DNA from: Hymenoscyphus infarciens
Lineage: Eukaryota; Ascomycota; Leotiomycetes; Helotiales; Helotiaceae
Reading direction: 5' to 3'
DNA: 34,406 nucleotides
Assembly: GCA_001414345.1 (NCBI GenBank)
Contig: LLCB01000456.1
Location: forward strand, 1 to 34,406
The notes beneath the pieces are model-generated. The model was not told the origin of the DNA. It did no database searches and was given only the letters and a program-made list of their open reading frames with translations. Positions 21,097 through 33,315 of this stretch are shown here, in pieces. The position numbers and the translations under genes are program-made. How positions within the stretch are numbered: the first letter of the stretch is position 1; the number at the start of each line of letters is the position of its first letter.

Positions 21097-21580
21097 GATG
21101 GGATGGTTATCTTTGTGTCATGGTCTCGTATTTTTTACATCTACAAATCTTCGGAAAGATCGTGTTGACCGATTCTCGATTGAGGGTCTACTGTACAGCG
21201 TTGATTACGTTTTGTTCAAACCCGAGCTGGGAGTTGGGTGCCCCCAAAGCTTCAGGTACATAAATACCCAGTTCAATCCAGAATACTACATAAGAATTAT
21301 AGTTGACATGTTGGTTTATGTAGATGGTGTAACCTACTTATTGGTGGATTCTGACGCGCAGAAAGCCGGGCACTATCTTCCTTTCAAAAATTGAACCAAC
21401 AAAAAAGACCTCAAGGATTTTTTGCGGGGGGGGGGGAGTATTAGGTACTCGCTATTAGGTACTCGCCGTTTTTCACAATCACCGCCTTATCATCACATCA
21501 AAGTATACAACTCCATTCAACCCCCCTTTAAACGCAATATTTACAACCAAATTACAACCTCCCCTTCCTCCCCACCCAGC
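21097..21580. other. Intergenic, with 11-G run and 14-bp tandem repeat
   Basis: This covers the 3' flank of the aminotransferase gene and then the end of the transporter remnant on the other strand. Eleven G occur in a row at 21426-21436. Just after, TATTAGGTACTCGC is repeated twice head-to-tail at 21439-21452 and 21453-21466. A 98-codon plus-strand frame at 21098-21394 has no recognisable features and is treated as untranslated sequence. Confidence 0.6.
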
Positions 21581-22220
21581 CTAAGCCTTCCCAACATCCT
21601 CCCGATGATCAATTCCCGCAGCAGCCATAACCTTCGCATTACTAACACTATCTCCCTCATCCGGCCCGCCATCAAACAAAACCGCAATCTCCTCCAAACT
21701 ATACCTCTTTGTCTCTGGAAACAACCCCACGTTACAACCAGGAAAACACATACGAAACAACAGAAGACGATGTAGTATCTCCATCCGGTGTTTTCCAGTC
21801 CGATGTGGTCGAAGGCAGCTATTGCTAGGGACCCGTAGATGGCGAATGATTCTACGGCCATGCCTTTGGAGCGGAGAGAGTAGGGGAAGATTTCGGTGGG
21901 GTAGGATATTAGGAGGGGGGTGTATGCTATGTCGTAGTGGAAGACTTGGGATTGTTAGTTGGGATGAAAAAGGGGGACTTACAGAATGTAAAAAGACAGA
22001 CTACAACCACTATCCCTGCGGGGTTCGAGCCCGTCTCTGTGGCTACAGCCGAACAAGCCGTCCAAACAATGTAAGAAACTAACATCCCCGTTCCGGACCA
22101 TAGAAACAAATTTCGTCGACCAAGTCTATCAACCAGAATCGCAGCGCTGAACGCAGCTCTGAACGCAGCTACAAAGTTATAAATTTGAAAAAGTCCGTTG
22201 ATGAGTTTTTGCACGGAAGA
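21581..22220 (-). pseudogene. MFS sugar-transporter fragment, 5'-truncated and frameshifted
   Basis: The minus strand encodes the C-terminal part of a fungal major-facilitator sugar transporter: SSVQKLINGLFQIYNF, then LVDRLGRR(N)LFLWSG (family signature D-R-x-GRR), YTPLLISYPTEIFPYSLRSKG (PESPR/E-type region before helix 10), WRYYIVFCCF and FPETKRYSLEEIAVLFDG. It is broken in several ways. Homology stops abruptly at about 22220, so the N-terminal half and at least six helices are missing. One base is lost near 21724-21730, between TWG and LFPETK. A 12-bp in-frame tandem duplication lies at 22147-22170. A possible intron at 21945-21982 is only 38 bp (GTAAGT, CTAAC, AAG). It was a plasma-membrane sugar importer by family; it cannot make a working protein now. 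There is no RIP-like transition excess here. Confidence 0.85.
22147..22170 (-). repeat. 12-bp exact tandem duplication in transporter remnant
   Basis: CTGAACGCAGCT occurs twice without a gap (22147-22158, 22159-22170, plus-strand reading). It adds four residues (AAFR/AAFS) next to the membrane helix before the DRLGRR motif. Confidence 0.9.
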
Positions 22221-22371
22221 CCTCCTTCCTCTCTGAGTGAAGTGGTTTTACATGGATCACTTCCACGTCTTATCGAATGCCAATCCTCGTCGGAGTTGCT
22301 TTTTTAATCTATATACTCGTTTCATGACATCCTTGAAAAGCTTCAGTGACCTCAATCGATTTTGATAAATC

Positions 22372-24183
22372 ATGTCTGAACCAAATCATCATAATGAAGG
22401 TAATTAGAACTCTTTCTTTCCATCTACGGGCAGTTTTAGTTCCTTTAGCTAATCTCACAAGATTTGCCTGTTCACGTCTAAACACCTACACATGATATAG
22501 GTTGCGAATTTGAGAATTCGTCTAGTACAAAAGGCGAGAAACGGGTCAATTCACAAACTTGGGGACATGGTCCAACGAAAACATAAATTTTCCCATCTTG
22601 GGTCCAGGTGATACCTCTGGTTGCTCTTGTTGCCCACTGCATTTGCATGGCAAGCTCGATCGCCATTGTCTATACATCAAACACTAGACTTATGGGCTAC
22701 TGGATACCAAACCTGCCATCGGCTCAACCTTCTGTCCTACTCGCCATACTAGCCGGAATATCAAACTCTCCGCTCGAATTTCTACTCACAGCCGGCGTTG
22801 CCGTCGTGTGGTGGAGAAGCGCCGTGCATGTGACAACTCTGGCGCAGCTACATTATATCTGGGACGGGGGCACAGGGGGGGTTGGGCTGGCCTGAAAAGG
22901 ATTTTCAATGCATTTTCTTCCTGATTTTCTGTTCGCAAAGTCATGATTGCGACAGCTACCATTAACATTGCTAAGTCGTCAACGGCCCATTCTTGCAACG
23001 AGCGAGTCACACTGGATGGGGTGTTTCTGTCACAGAGCTTCCTTCCTGGGAATGGCCAGATGGATGGGTAGGAAAAGTTGGCGACGGGTATGTGAGCAGC
23101 CCAGTACTTAAAAACAAAAAACTGCCCAGGACTGGCAGGCAAAGGTCTCAATTGACCTCAATGACCCAGATATCTTTTGTGATGGGGTTTGCGCCGGAAA
23201 TGCATCTGGTGCTGGTCTCACCGCAAACTGTGTCTCCTCTTCCCAATTTCTGGATCTGTCGGCTCCTGAGAACGAAAACGTTGTGGTTTTCGATATCGAC
23301 TTCTCCCGTTTCAATGACAAAAATGATGTTCCAACTCTCAATCTAATTGTCAAATCCACCCCGAATGTTGAAAGTTCTTGCAATGCGACTATCGTCACGG
23401 AAACCTGTACTATACAATCCGCTATTTCAGTGTACAGTTTAACTGCAAATTATACTTTTATCCATGACCTGCTAGATATCCCCACTGTACTGTCGCTAAT
23501 ACCCAGCAGACTCGGTCTTTACAAAGCCTGGAAATGCTGCTAGACTTCTTACGGGGCTCGAATGGATTGGATACTATTACCTCCACGCAAACACAACACT
23601 ACACCACAATTTCACGACCAATGCATACTCGTATGACACCAACGGTATCTTGGCCAATCAGTATTATGAGTTGGATAGGGAACGCTATTCAAGTGAAGCC
23701 AGTTGTGCATTTCAATGGCGAAACGCTACCGAAGACATACTCAAAAGTCTGTACCACCTTTCGATGCGCATGGTGCTCGCGTCATCTAAAGGTGTTTGAC
23801 TTTTTCAATCCTCCTTGCTTGATTCTTCTTTTTTTAATTAGAGCATAGGCACCACATCGGCAAATTTGGGCACCACCACGCAGTCCCAAGATTTGCTCGT
23901 TTACAAATCAGTCTTCCCATATCTGTGGGTAGCCATCGGAATGTGAATATTACCCATGGCGTGTACAGTTTGGCTACTTTGGGGATGTTGGGAATTGAAA
24001 GAACCTGTGTCTTTGAGTCCGCTCGAAACTGGTTGGTCACTTGGGGGTACGATGGAGTTGCGCGAAATTGGTGCTTCCAGCTTAATTCCAGACGAAATGC
24101 TGCTTAAGAACGAGTCAAGGACCAAGATTAGACTTGGCAGATCTCTTTACCAGGCCACAGGTAGACGCCTCCAGTTTGGATGA
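22372..24183 (+). pseudogene. Fungal multi-pass membrane protein, degraded copy
   Basis: The remnant resembles a family of large fungal membrane proteins of unknown function: N-terminal helices, a WWRSA...TTLAQLHYIWD segment, a long Cys/Asn-rich exterior region and a C-terminal helix followed by VSLSPLE. A probable start is ATG 22372 with an intron at 22400-22500. In-frame TAA 22584-22586 interrupts the frame before VIPLVALVAHCICMASSIAIVYTSN. The frame is lost at 22893, and later pieces lie in other frames: ATINIAK (about 22950) to VNGPFLQRASHT (22978), CDGVCAGNASGAGLTANC (about 23178), LLTGLEWIGYYYLHANTT (from about 23545), SCAFQWRNATEDIL (about 23700). An intron ends at 23841. Then FPYLWVAIGM stops at TGA 23944-23946, followed in frame by LLWGCWELKEPVSLSPLET to 24183. 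At least two stops and three frame changes make it non-functional, unless the assembly is poor here. Confidence 0.75.
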
Positions 24184-24590
24184 AAATATGGATTCAAGTC
24201 CTGCATAGGCAGAATTTTGTGAAATTCGACGAGATAAGTCATTAGGATTTCAGTAGCGTAGGATTTTGAGGTTGAAAAGCGAAACAATATAATGATACTC
24301 GATGGTGCCGTGATGAGTCTTACTTGATGTGTCTTGAACTGCCGAGTGAACGGGTGTTGTAGCTGTGTGCAAATTTCGTGGACAGGCCAACGCCACGCGA
24401 GTTCTTGTCAGAAGGCTAGAGTCCGTACAATCGAGATGTCTTCTCGATACGTAGCCTTTGACGGTGGAAGCTATCAAAGGGCATCATACCTACGAATATC
24501 ACTTGTATCTTCCTCTCGGTATAACGGCTCCTAGAGCGACCGAAGCGTATCATAATCGCAGGAGTTTGATCTCCATTCTCTATAGAGAAA
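24184..24590. other. Intergenic, no gene seen
   Basis: Ordinary composition. Short frames on both strands (for example 24250-24477 minus and 24334-24534 plus) overlap one another and show no family features. Nothing else is recognised. Confidence 0.5.
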
Positions 24591-25339
24591 GATAGTCATA
24601 GCACTGCTAAAATAATAATAACACTTATATTATATCTAAGAATGACTATACTAGCGAGGTAAAGTATAATTCTTCTTAAAAGTTAGACTTAAAACTTACT
24701 AGCCGTAGCTTTTGTTCTATATAGAATCTAGGTGTTTTATAAGCTGATTTTTCCTATTTTACTTGTTTTTAAGAGAGCTAAGATACTATTTCCTCTATAT
24801 ATTCCTTAAGTATACTTCTATAATACTAACTCTAAGAGTATCTATAGTCTATATCTTTAAAGCTATCTAATTCTTAAGAATATCTAAAGACCTTAATACT
24901 TAATATTAGGCTATAATTAGTAGCGACGATTCTTATTAAAATAACACTTTATAAGAAGTATCTAGTATAGTACTATAGAATTATTCAAGGTTAGATAGAT
25001 AATAGCACTTACTTTATAAATAAGGTCTTTCTACTTAAAATATATCTACCTAGACTAGAGAAAGGTTAGTTCCGTCTATAAGGCTAATCTCTAGTATAGG
25101 CTCGTCTCTTCGTAGACTTCGTAGTATAAGTTCAAGCTAGTATTCGACGTCTTACTCTTTCTACCTTACGAGAAGTATATAGAGATAGATAGTTAGAAAC
25201 TACTAGTAACCGAGTTTTATAGTTATACTTTTCTTAAAAAGAATAAGTTAGTAGTAGCTTCTTCTTAGACGCGGATTATACGTACTATAAAAGCGTCAAA
25301 AGCTAATAAAAGTATTTATTATTAGCTTATAGTTTAGTA
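24591..25339. repeat. RIP-mutated repeat segment
   Basis: AT-rich and CA/TG-poor with no frame, though slightly less extreme than the other blocks. The family is not recognised. Confidence 0.6.
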
Positions 25340-25850
25340 TTAGTTAGTTTAATAATTTTACCCGGAGGCTAGACTCTATTTAAGCCTACTTTACTACACC
25401 TCTCTCTTTAAGCAGGCAATAGAGGGTTATTTAGATAGTAAAAATATAAGCAAAATAGAAGGTTGTTCAAATGACGATAGTTAGCTACCGTTCGCAGAAT
25501 TGCGGCTTCTGTGGCTATTTGATATATCAGAATTTTAATAACGGTAATTAGTGATTATGATGAGAAGACTTACATCGAACACAGTGCCTCCAGATTTCAA
25601 GGGTCTGAAGTTGACTTCAGTCTGGCGCTCTCCCATGTGAGCTAAAGCCGCTTTGGATTTGGTCTAGATGAAGCACACCTTGCGTAATGTAGTATAAAGA
25701 GTCTCTCGAGATTGTGTGCTTATTTTGTGCGGAGGGTACCGTAAAAGTGGGTCTCTGACTCAGGTGACTTCAGATGATTTCAGGTGACTTCTTCAACTCT
25801 ACGAAAGCAAAGCGCCCCCTCTGTCGTAGGTGTTCTAGAATATAGTCTAA
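25340..25850. other. 0.5-kb islet of normal composition inside the repeat block
   Basis: CA and TG return for about 510 bp, with both edges abrupt. The islet contains a candidate spliced exon on the minus strand (separate entry). CAGGTGACTTC occurs twice 20 bp apart (25761 and 25781), and the 3' copy is preceded by GATGATTT. It is probably a sliver of single-copy DNA stranded between transposons. Confidence 0.55.
25488..25636 (-). pseudogene. Possible small exon pair or gene fragment
   Basis: On the minus strand, an ATG at 25636 opens 21 codons (MGERQTEVNFRPLKSGGTVF, then D). It is followed exactly by GTAAGT, and a 59-bp candidate intron (25515-25573) ends in AAATAG. Splicing in phase gives PQKPQFCER and a stop near 25488, about 30 residues in all. 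A TATA-like CTTTATA lies about 60 bp upstream. The splice signals are good, but the product is very short and unknown. It may be the 5' end of a gene whose remainder was lost in the adjacent repeat. Confidence 0.25.
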
Positions 25851-27314
25851 TTAGAGCTCTTATTAGAGAGTTTATAAGGAAGTTTTAAGTAGAGATTAGT
25901 ATTAAAAAGTAATAATATTCTATAAGAATAAAAAGCTTATAATTAATAAAGCTTAGACTTTTTTAAAGTAATTAGAATATAATAAATTTTAATTTCAACG
26001 CTTTCTCTTACTTCTTACTTTCTCTTACTCTTTCTCTTTCTCTTAAAAGTAGATTAATTCTTCTAAGTTACTTTAAAAGTAAGAAACTTAAAAGCTTACT
26101 TATAGACGCGTATATATATATAAGCGTACGAAGTAATAAACTTCGTCTAAAACGTCTAATTTTATTACTAATTCTTTTAAAAGAAGCGATTTCATAGAAG
26201 TAGAAGAATAGCGAAAAAAGAAGAGAGTAATTAGATAATTATATAATATAAAGCTATTCTTAAATACTAAGAGTATTAACTATTTCTTTAATAAGAATAT
26301 ATAATAGCTATTTCTATTTATTAACCTCTATAACCTCTTTATATACTTAAAACTATAAAGCTAGCGTCTATAGTATCTACTCTACTTTCTTAAATTCTAT
26401 CTCGTTAATTCTAACTAGCTTATTTATAGAGATAAAAACTTTTATTAGAGTTTTCTAGATATATTAAATAAGTATTCTAGATACTTAGTTTACTTTTATA
26501 GAGTATAGCTATCTATTATAATCTTATAAGTACTTTATACTATTCTAGCCTAGCTTAGTATTATAGTTTTATTAACTTGATTCTTATAGAGAATTTACTT
26601 AGAAGATTACTTCGTCTCTAGTAGACGATAGACTTATATAACTTATAAGCCTTTATAATACTAATATAATACTAGTACGATACTAATATAGACGAACTAT
26701 CTACGATATACGTAAGAGACTAGAATAAAGTATTTATCTTAAGAAGAAGCTATTAATACTAACTATTATATCTAATACTTATAATATCTAATTTAATATA
26801 AAGTTGTTTTTTCTCGAGTATTAAAATAGTACTCTTCTTTCGCGTATAGTTAGTTTTTATAGAACTCCGATAGTTAAGACTAATACTAATAATAAACGAT
26901 TAAGTCTTATTCTAGTACGTGATATTATAAGTAGCGAGCTCTAGAAGTAGATTCCTAAACGCTATTATAGACGAATTTAAGTTCTTAACTAATCTAATTA
27001 CTAAAAATTAAGAGTAAGACCTTTGAAACAATTCTATAATAGTTCTTTTAACGTATTTATATAATAAAAGAAGTAAGTTCGACGGAAGTTTTATACTAAG
27101 TAGTTTATTTATTAAAACTATACTAACTCTAGTAGTATAGGAATATAAAAATGAAATCTCTCTTATTTTCTTTGAAATATAGTCTTAGTAATACTTTTAT
27201 TAAATAAGTAATATTTAGTCTCGTTAGTCTCTAGTAAATAACTAACTAGAATCGATACTTAATATCGCTCGAGATATCTCTTTTAATTAATTATAATAGA
27301 TACTATTATACTAG
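25851..27314. repeat. RIP-mutated repeat segment
   Basis: AT-rich with almost no CA/TG. A pyrimidine-rich stretch of CTTTCTCTTACT-type units lies at about 26000-26045. No readable frame; family not recognised. Confidence 0.6.
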
Positions 27315-27475
27315 TTCTACGAAATAGAGTATATAGAATAAAGCTACGACTTATAAATTTTTAGTTATAAATTTTTACTTATATATAGTTAATTAATTTT
27401 TATTTATTTATATATATAGATATATTAAAAAAGTAGTAGTAAGATTTATAATTTATTATTATTTAATTAAACAAA
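27315..27475 (+). repeat. Left inverted arm of the 6.1-kb candidate element
   Basis: Inverted partner of about 33320-33464. It includes a local double TATAAATTTTTA unit. RIP-mutated. Confidence 0.65.
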
Positions 27476-30400
27476 AGTGGTTTTTTTATTAAATTAAAGT
27501 TATTTATAATCTATTAAATATACTATCTCCTCTACTACTAGAATTTTTTTAAGTCTTATTCTTCTCTAATTCACTTATAAAGTCTTCTTCTTATATATTC
27601 TCTCTTCTTTATATATCTCTTTAATACTTCTTCTTAATCATCTATAGCTTATATATCGTCTTAATCTAATTCTCTCTATCTCTAGAAAGCTCTAATATTA
27701 GTATCTTATTACTAGTATTAAGCTTATATATAAGAAGTACTTAGTAGAGATAATTATATACTTATTTATAAAGATTTTAGATAATTTAGTAATAGAGTTA
27801 AAGTCGTATTTCTTATATATAAGATATAAGAGTATATTATAAAGCTAATAGACTTCTTTAAGAAGATAGATATTAAGATTAAAAGCTTTAATATCTTTTA
27901 ATACTTTATTTAATATATAATATATATAATTTAAGATAAATTTATAATAATTATAAGTACTATTAAGAGAGTAAAAGAAGTTATATTCGAGTATATTATA
28001 TATAAGAAACTTAATATAAGTTTCTTTATATTATATATTATTAATATTATATATATTAATAAATTTAATAACCTTCTCTTATAGCTTTTATATATAAATA
28101 AATTAATTAAAAATCAAAAATACTAGTATATATAAGAGATTTAAAGAGTTATTTCTATTCTTTAGCTTAGCTATCTACTTTCTAATTCTACTATATCTTT
28201 ATTCTTTAATTCTTAGTAGAAGAGCTATAAATATATATCTTTAAAAAAAGAAAGTCTAGATTACTCTTAAAAGTAATTTATAAAATATACTATTTTAGAA
28301 ATATTAATATATAAATAATAATAGAAAGTAATAGTATATCTAAGATATAAAGAATAAAATAACCTCTTTTCTCTAATCTAATTAAATAACTTTTAAAAAG
28401 ATATATATCTTAATATAATTTAAGAAGAATTTAAGTATAACTATCTAAATATAGTTTAAAATACTAATATATATACTTACTAAATACCTAGAATATATAT
28501 TAATAATTCTATATATTTAATAGCTATATACTACTAACTTATTATACTTATTAATTGACTATATATAGTTAAGACTCTTTTACTCTATATTAACTTCTTT
28601 TATAATAATTATTAGAAGTCTCTAGATTATAATTCTTAACTTTTTAGAAGTTTAGAATTTAAAAAAGTACTTAATTATCTTTAAATAAGATAAATTTAAA
28701 GTATTATTTATAAAGATATTAATAAGTATATTTATAATAATTATTAGTAAAGTTACTACTAAATTAGAAAAGAAATAATTACTTACTTTGTTTACTTTAA
28801 TATATAGCTTAATCTACTTTTAATACTTTTAAAATAATACTAGCTCTCTTTTTAATATTACTTACTTTATTACTAGCTCTTAATATATAGTAATAGTATA
28901 AATCCTATAGTAATTAAATTACTTATAAAGTATTATAAATAAGATCTAGCTACTTATAAAATTACTTTATTATTTATAGAATCTTAGTAAAAGAGTAGTT
29001 TTAATACTAGAGTATAAAGATAAATTCTTATAACTCTTTATTATTAGCTTACTTTTAAGAAATATTATAATTATTATTCTAATACTTTGAATATTATTTA
29101 AGAGTATACTAAGATATTTTAAGATTATATTCGTCTTCTAGAAAGGTAATAATTTAGTAGTAATTCTAGTACTTATTATAGTATAATTATTTAATATCGT
29201 ACTTATATAGCTTCTAGCTCTCTAATATAGAAGTTATTAGTATAATAGTATAGCTAGTTAAAAATAAGTAAAATTAATCTAAGAGTATATAAATAGAATA
29301 GGAATATACTACTTATTTTATAAAGTCTTAAAACTCTTAATTATTAATTAATCTCTTATTCTATACTTAATAATTAATTAATTAATACTACTATTATAAT
29401 ATTATTACTATATATAAAAAGAGTTATAATTATTTTATATATTATATAATAATTAATTAGTAATTAAATTTACTAGTTAAAAGCTTTAAGGTTTTATAGA
29501 TATAAGATTAATAGAGTCTAAATTAGAAATATTTATAACCTCTTATATTTTAGTACTAAAACTAATTAGAGATCTCTAATTAGATTAATTATAAAACGTA
29601 ATCTAAGAAGCCTTAGATATTAGTTTAACGTAATCTAATAAAGTCTTAATAAGACTCTACTAAGATACTAAGTCTAATTTATAAATTTTCTATACTACTA
29701 GTAAAAGTTAGTAATCTATATACTTAAAATAGCTTAAAATCATACTATTCTAAATTAATTATTTAGTCTTTAATTTAAATAAAGAATAGTATTATTTATC
29801 TTTATAAAGCTATCTAGAAAGTATAAATTACTAAGTTTAAAAAGATATAAATTTTTAAAACTTTTATATATAAGTATTTCTAGATTTAAATATAGTAATA
29901 AGAAGTTAATCTACTTTATTAATTCGATAAGACGCGTTTACTATATATAAAAGCTTATCTAAATAGATCTAATAGATTATATAGAGAAGAATACTAAAGA
30001 TTAGAAATAGACTTATTACTTCTTATAAATAATATTACTAATTTATCTATCTATTAATATTTTTAAAAATTACTTTTAAATAATTAATTAGACTCTTAAA
30101 TACTTATATAATTAAATCTTTAATTTTTTTATACTAGAGATTACTAAAATAATCTAAAAGAGCTTTAAAACACGTTTATACTAAGACGTTTTCTAAGAGC
30201 CTTTTTCTTACTCTTTTACTTATATCTTTTACTACTAGTAATATAACTAACTCTACTCTCTCTTCTAAAGATATTTCTAGAGATATAACTATAGCTTTAA
30301 TTCCTAGTATAAGTAGTAATAGTAAGAGAGTTAAGAGTTAATTTAGTAGATAATAAATCTAAGAAGTTATTCTTTTAAAATATATTTAATACTATAATAT

Positions 30401-31494
30401 AAGTATTCTTTTCTATAGTATTATTTATAATTATAGTAGTATTAGAGCTAATATTATCTTTAATAAGTACTACTAGAAAGGTATTTGTTAAATATTTATT
30501 TTAAACTATAGTTATAATAATAAGTATAGTTTTTATACTAAATTCTAGTATAGGTTTTATAAAAGAAGTTAAAAAGTTAGTTATTAAGAGTAGAAAATAT
30601 AAATAAATCTATTAAATTAGTTTAAGACTTATTATTATTAGTATTATTAAATTTAACTTAGAATTACTTCTTAGTTACTTTCTAAATACTTAGAAACCTT
30701 TTAGTATTTATATTATCTACTAATTCTATATTAATAATATTAATAAGATATATTAAAATAATCTTTCTCTACTTTATCTTACGTTTAAAGTTATTTAGAT
30801 ATTACTTAATAGTAACTATATAGTTATTAAGAATATAAAAAGAGTAGTAAAACCTTTTAGTAAATTAATTAGAAGTAGTTTACTATTAGTTTTAATTAAA
30901 TATAAGTTATATACTTTTAAATATTACTCTTTATCTTTATATTACTAATAATAAGTCAAATAGTTAAACTATTATTAATTACTTACTAATATTATAACTT
31001 CTTAATATTCTTTTAAATCTATAAATTCCTATTAATAATCTCTTTATCTAAATTAAATATTTAAAGCTAATAATCTCTAATATTCTACTTATTTTTCTAT
31101 ATATTTATATCTTAAGATTATAATAGAAATTTAATCTCTTTTACTTTTATATAAGTATTCCTTTTTATATATAGATCTTACTAGCTTAATTTTCATAGTA
31201 TTCTATTATACTTCGTAGTTACTACTAAATATTACTTTAAATATTTTACTTTAATAGCTATATACTTTCTTATAAATTCTTATTATTCTAATACGTAAGA
31301 TTTAAGAGTACTAACTCTTATAACTCTTATTAAAAGCTTATTTTTTAGTAGAATTCTATTATTATTAATATATACTAAAGTTATAAAAGTTATATAACCT
31401 TTACTACTACTAAGAGAGGTTTAAATAGTAATACTAATATCTATACTTAGTACTCGAGTAGAAGTTCTAACTAAAGAGATAGTAGTAATTTTTA

Positions 31495-31523
31495 TCTCTT
31501 TAGTTCGCTATATAACTTATATA
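31495..31523 (+). repeat. Left 29-bp terminal inverted repeat of element B
   Basis: Exact reverse complement of 32193-32221. The match extends two bases further on each side through the palindromic TA target duplication. Confidence 0.9.
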
Positions 31524-32192
31524 TAGACGTGATTCGAAATCCGGTTTAAAACTACTTCTATTTAGATTAGAATTATACTAAAATCTAGATAGCTTAAAAC
31601 TACGATACTACTAAACTATTTTAGAAGTGCTAAGATATTAAAATTTAAATTAAAGCTATTTACACTTCTTATTCTATATATTAAAGTACTAGTATCTCTC
31701 TTTCTACCTCTTCTTCTCCTCTCTCTTATTACTATTATTATCGTTTCTATAATATAAAGAATCTACGAGCTTATATTTAATAAAGTCGAAGGTCGAGATT
31801 ATACTTATTATTAAGAAACACGTCTATAGAGCGTACTTAAGAGACCTGCTTTTTAATAGCTTTTTCAGTAGCTTTTAAAGCTCTTTTAGTAGACTTTTTA
31901 GTACTAGGAGTATTATTAGTCTTATACTATTCTAGAGAAGGTATAGTGAAAGTAGTAGAAGTAGTAGAAGTAGAGAGAGGAAACTTAGCTTATATACTTA
32001 TATTATAGACGTTATTACGCTATAATAATCCTGTTTTTAGTAAGACTTTTTAAATATAAGATTATAAGTAAATTATTATTAAATTTCTATATTATTATAT
32101 ACTTTAGTAGAGTTTAAAAAATAAGATAATACTTTAATTATTTAGTTATATTAGAGCTAGAAATATAAGATTAGAACCGCGTTCTACTAAAT

Positions 32193-32221
32193 TATATAAG
32201 TTATATAGCGAACTAAAGAGA
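32193..32221 (-). repeat. Right 29-bp terminal inverted repeat of element B
   Basis: Ends ...GCGAACTAAAGAGA and is followed by TA at 32222-32223. Exact inverted match to the left end. Confidence 0.9.
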
Positions 32222-32489
32222 TATACTTAAATTAAGTAGAAAAAGTTAAAAAGTCTAATATATTAAGCTTATCCTTTATTAAGAGTATAGTATAATTCTA
32301 GTACTTAATATAGTTATAATTAGAGTCTTATAAATATATAATACTATATCTACTATAAAATCTTAGTACTATTTTTACTAGAATAAGATTAGTTTCAAAT
32401 AAGATTCTATAAAAAGATAGTAATTTACTAACTACTTATAACGATACGAAATATAACACTACTACTAAAGAGGTATATAGAAGTGCGTT

Positions 32490-32615
32490 CGAGGCAGAAT
32501 AATATATATAAATACTAGGCTCTAATATAGAAGAAAAGGCTAAACTAGCCTTTTCTAACTCTAGAAGAGTAGACTACTATATATAAGAGGTTTAGATAAT
32601 ATAAAAGAGTCTAAA
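32490..32615 (+). repeat. Copia-like LTR fragment, second copy
   Basis: Aligns with 14890-15020 in the same orientation. This copy is less mutated and shows the hairpin AAAAGGCTAAACTAGCCTTT and the TATATATAAATACTAGGC core clearly. No pol remnant was found beside it. Confidence 0.45.
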
Positions 32616-33315
32616 ACTGAATAATAATATACGTTAGCTAATATAAAAGCCTAAACGCTACGAAGTACGTCTATAAGCTCGGACGTACGTAAGAACGTAC
32701 GTAATCTTTCTAAATCAGATAATATAAAACAATAATAGCTGAAACCTTATATATAGTAGGTACTTCTAGCTATCTAGAATAGCCTAGATAATAGACTATT
32801 ATACTACTAAGCTTTTAGTAGACTTAATTAATTAAGTAAGAATTCTTAAAATAAGATTCTTTAAAGCTTAAATTACTTAAATCTAAAGACTTTTAAAAAA
32901 CATATATAAGTTATCTATTTAAGCTAGTAGAATTAAGTAGTAAAAGTAAATAGATAATCTAATTAGTAAAATAATATCTTAGAAGTTTAAGATAAAAAGA
33001 ACTTATAGTTAGTAAGTACTTCTTTCTAGAGTATTACTACTATTATATATCTAGCTAACTCTTACTCTTCTAAGTTAATTGAACTATATATATTTTTCTT
33101 AATTAGTAGAATTATCGTCGCTAGTATTAATAATTAAAGCTAATCTATAGTATAGAAGAAGAGTTTTTAATAGTTATAATCACGTATATATAGATATTAA
33201 TATAATATACTAGTAGCTTTATAGTTATACTTAGTAGTATATATATAAAACTCTTTTAATATAATTAATATTAATATTAGCTTAATTAATTAAGCTCTTT
33301 ATTTAATTAAATAAC

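Larger units (their letters stand above)
31495..32221 (-). mobile_element. Element B: 727-bp internally deleted relative of element A
   Basis: Bounded by perfect 29-bp inverted repeats (31495-31523 and 32193-32221, reading TCTCTTTAGTTCGCTATA inward from the left) and flanked by TA on both sides (31493-31494 and 32222-32223). Read on the minus strand, its first 400 or so bases match A from 4384 to about 4820 and its last 200 match A from about 6960 to 7170. The 2.1 kb between are missing. Both copies carry the same RIP-type base losses. This is the classical structure of a MITE-like, non-autonomous Tc1/mariner derivative. It sits within the 27315-33464 candidate element, so it inserted later. 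Confidence 0.85.

Noticed and set aside
21098..21394. 98-codon plus-strand frame just after the aminotransferase stop
   Set aside because: It has no domain or family likeness and sits in the 3' untranslated region of the gene.
22018..22034. GGGGTTCGAGCCC, resembling a tRNA T-arm
   Set aside because: No acceptor, D-arm or anticodon arm fits around it; it lies in the transporter coding remnant (residues around ETGSNPAG on the minus strand).
31440..31480. A further element-A end (TAACTAAAGAGAT) just left of element B
   Set aside because: Only the last dozen bases agree; the sequence further in does not match A or B.
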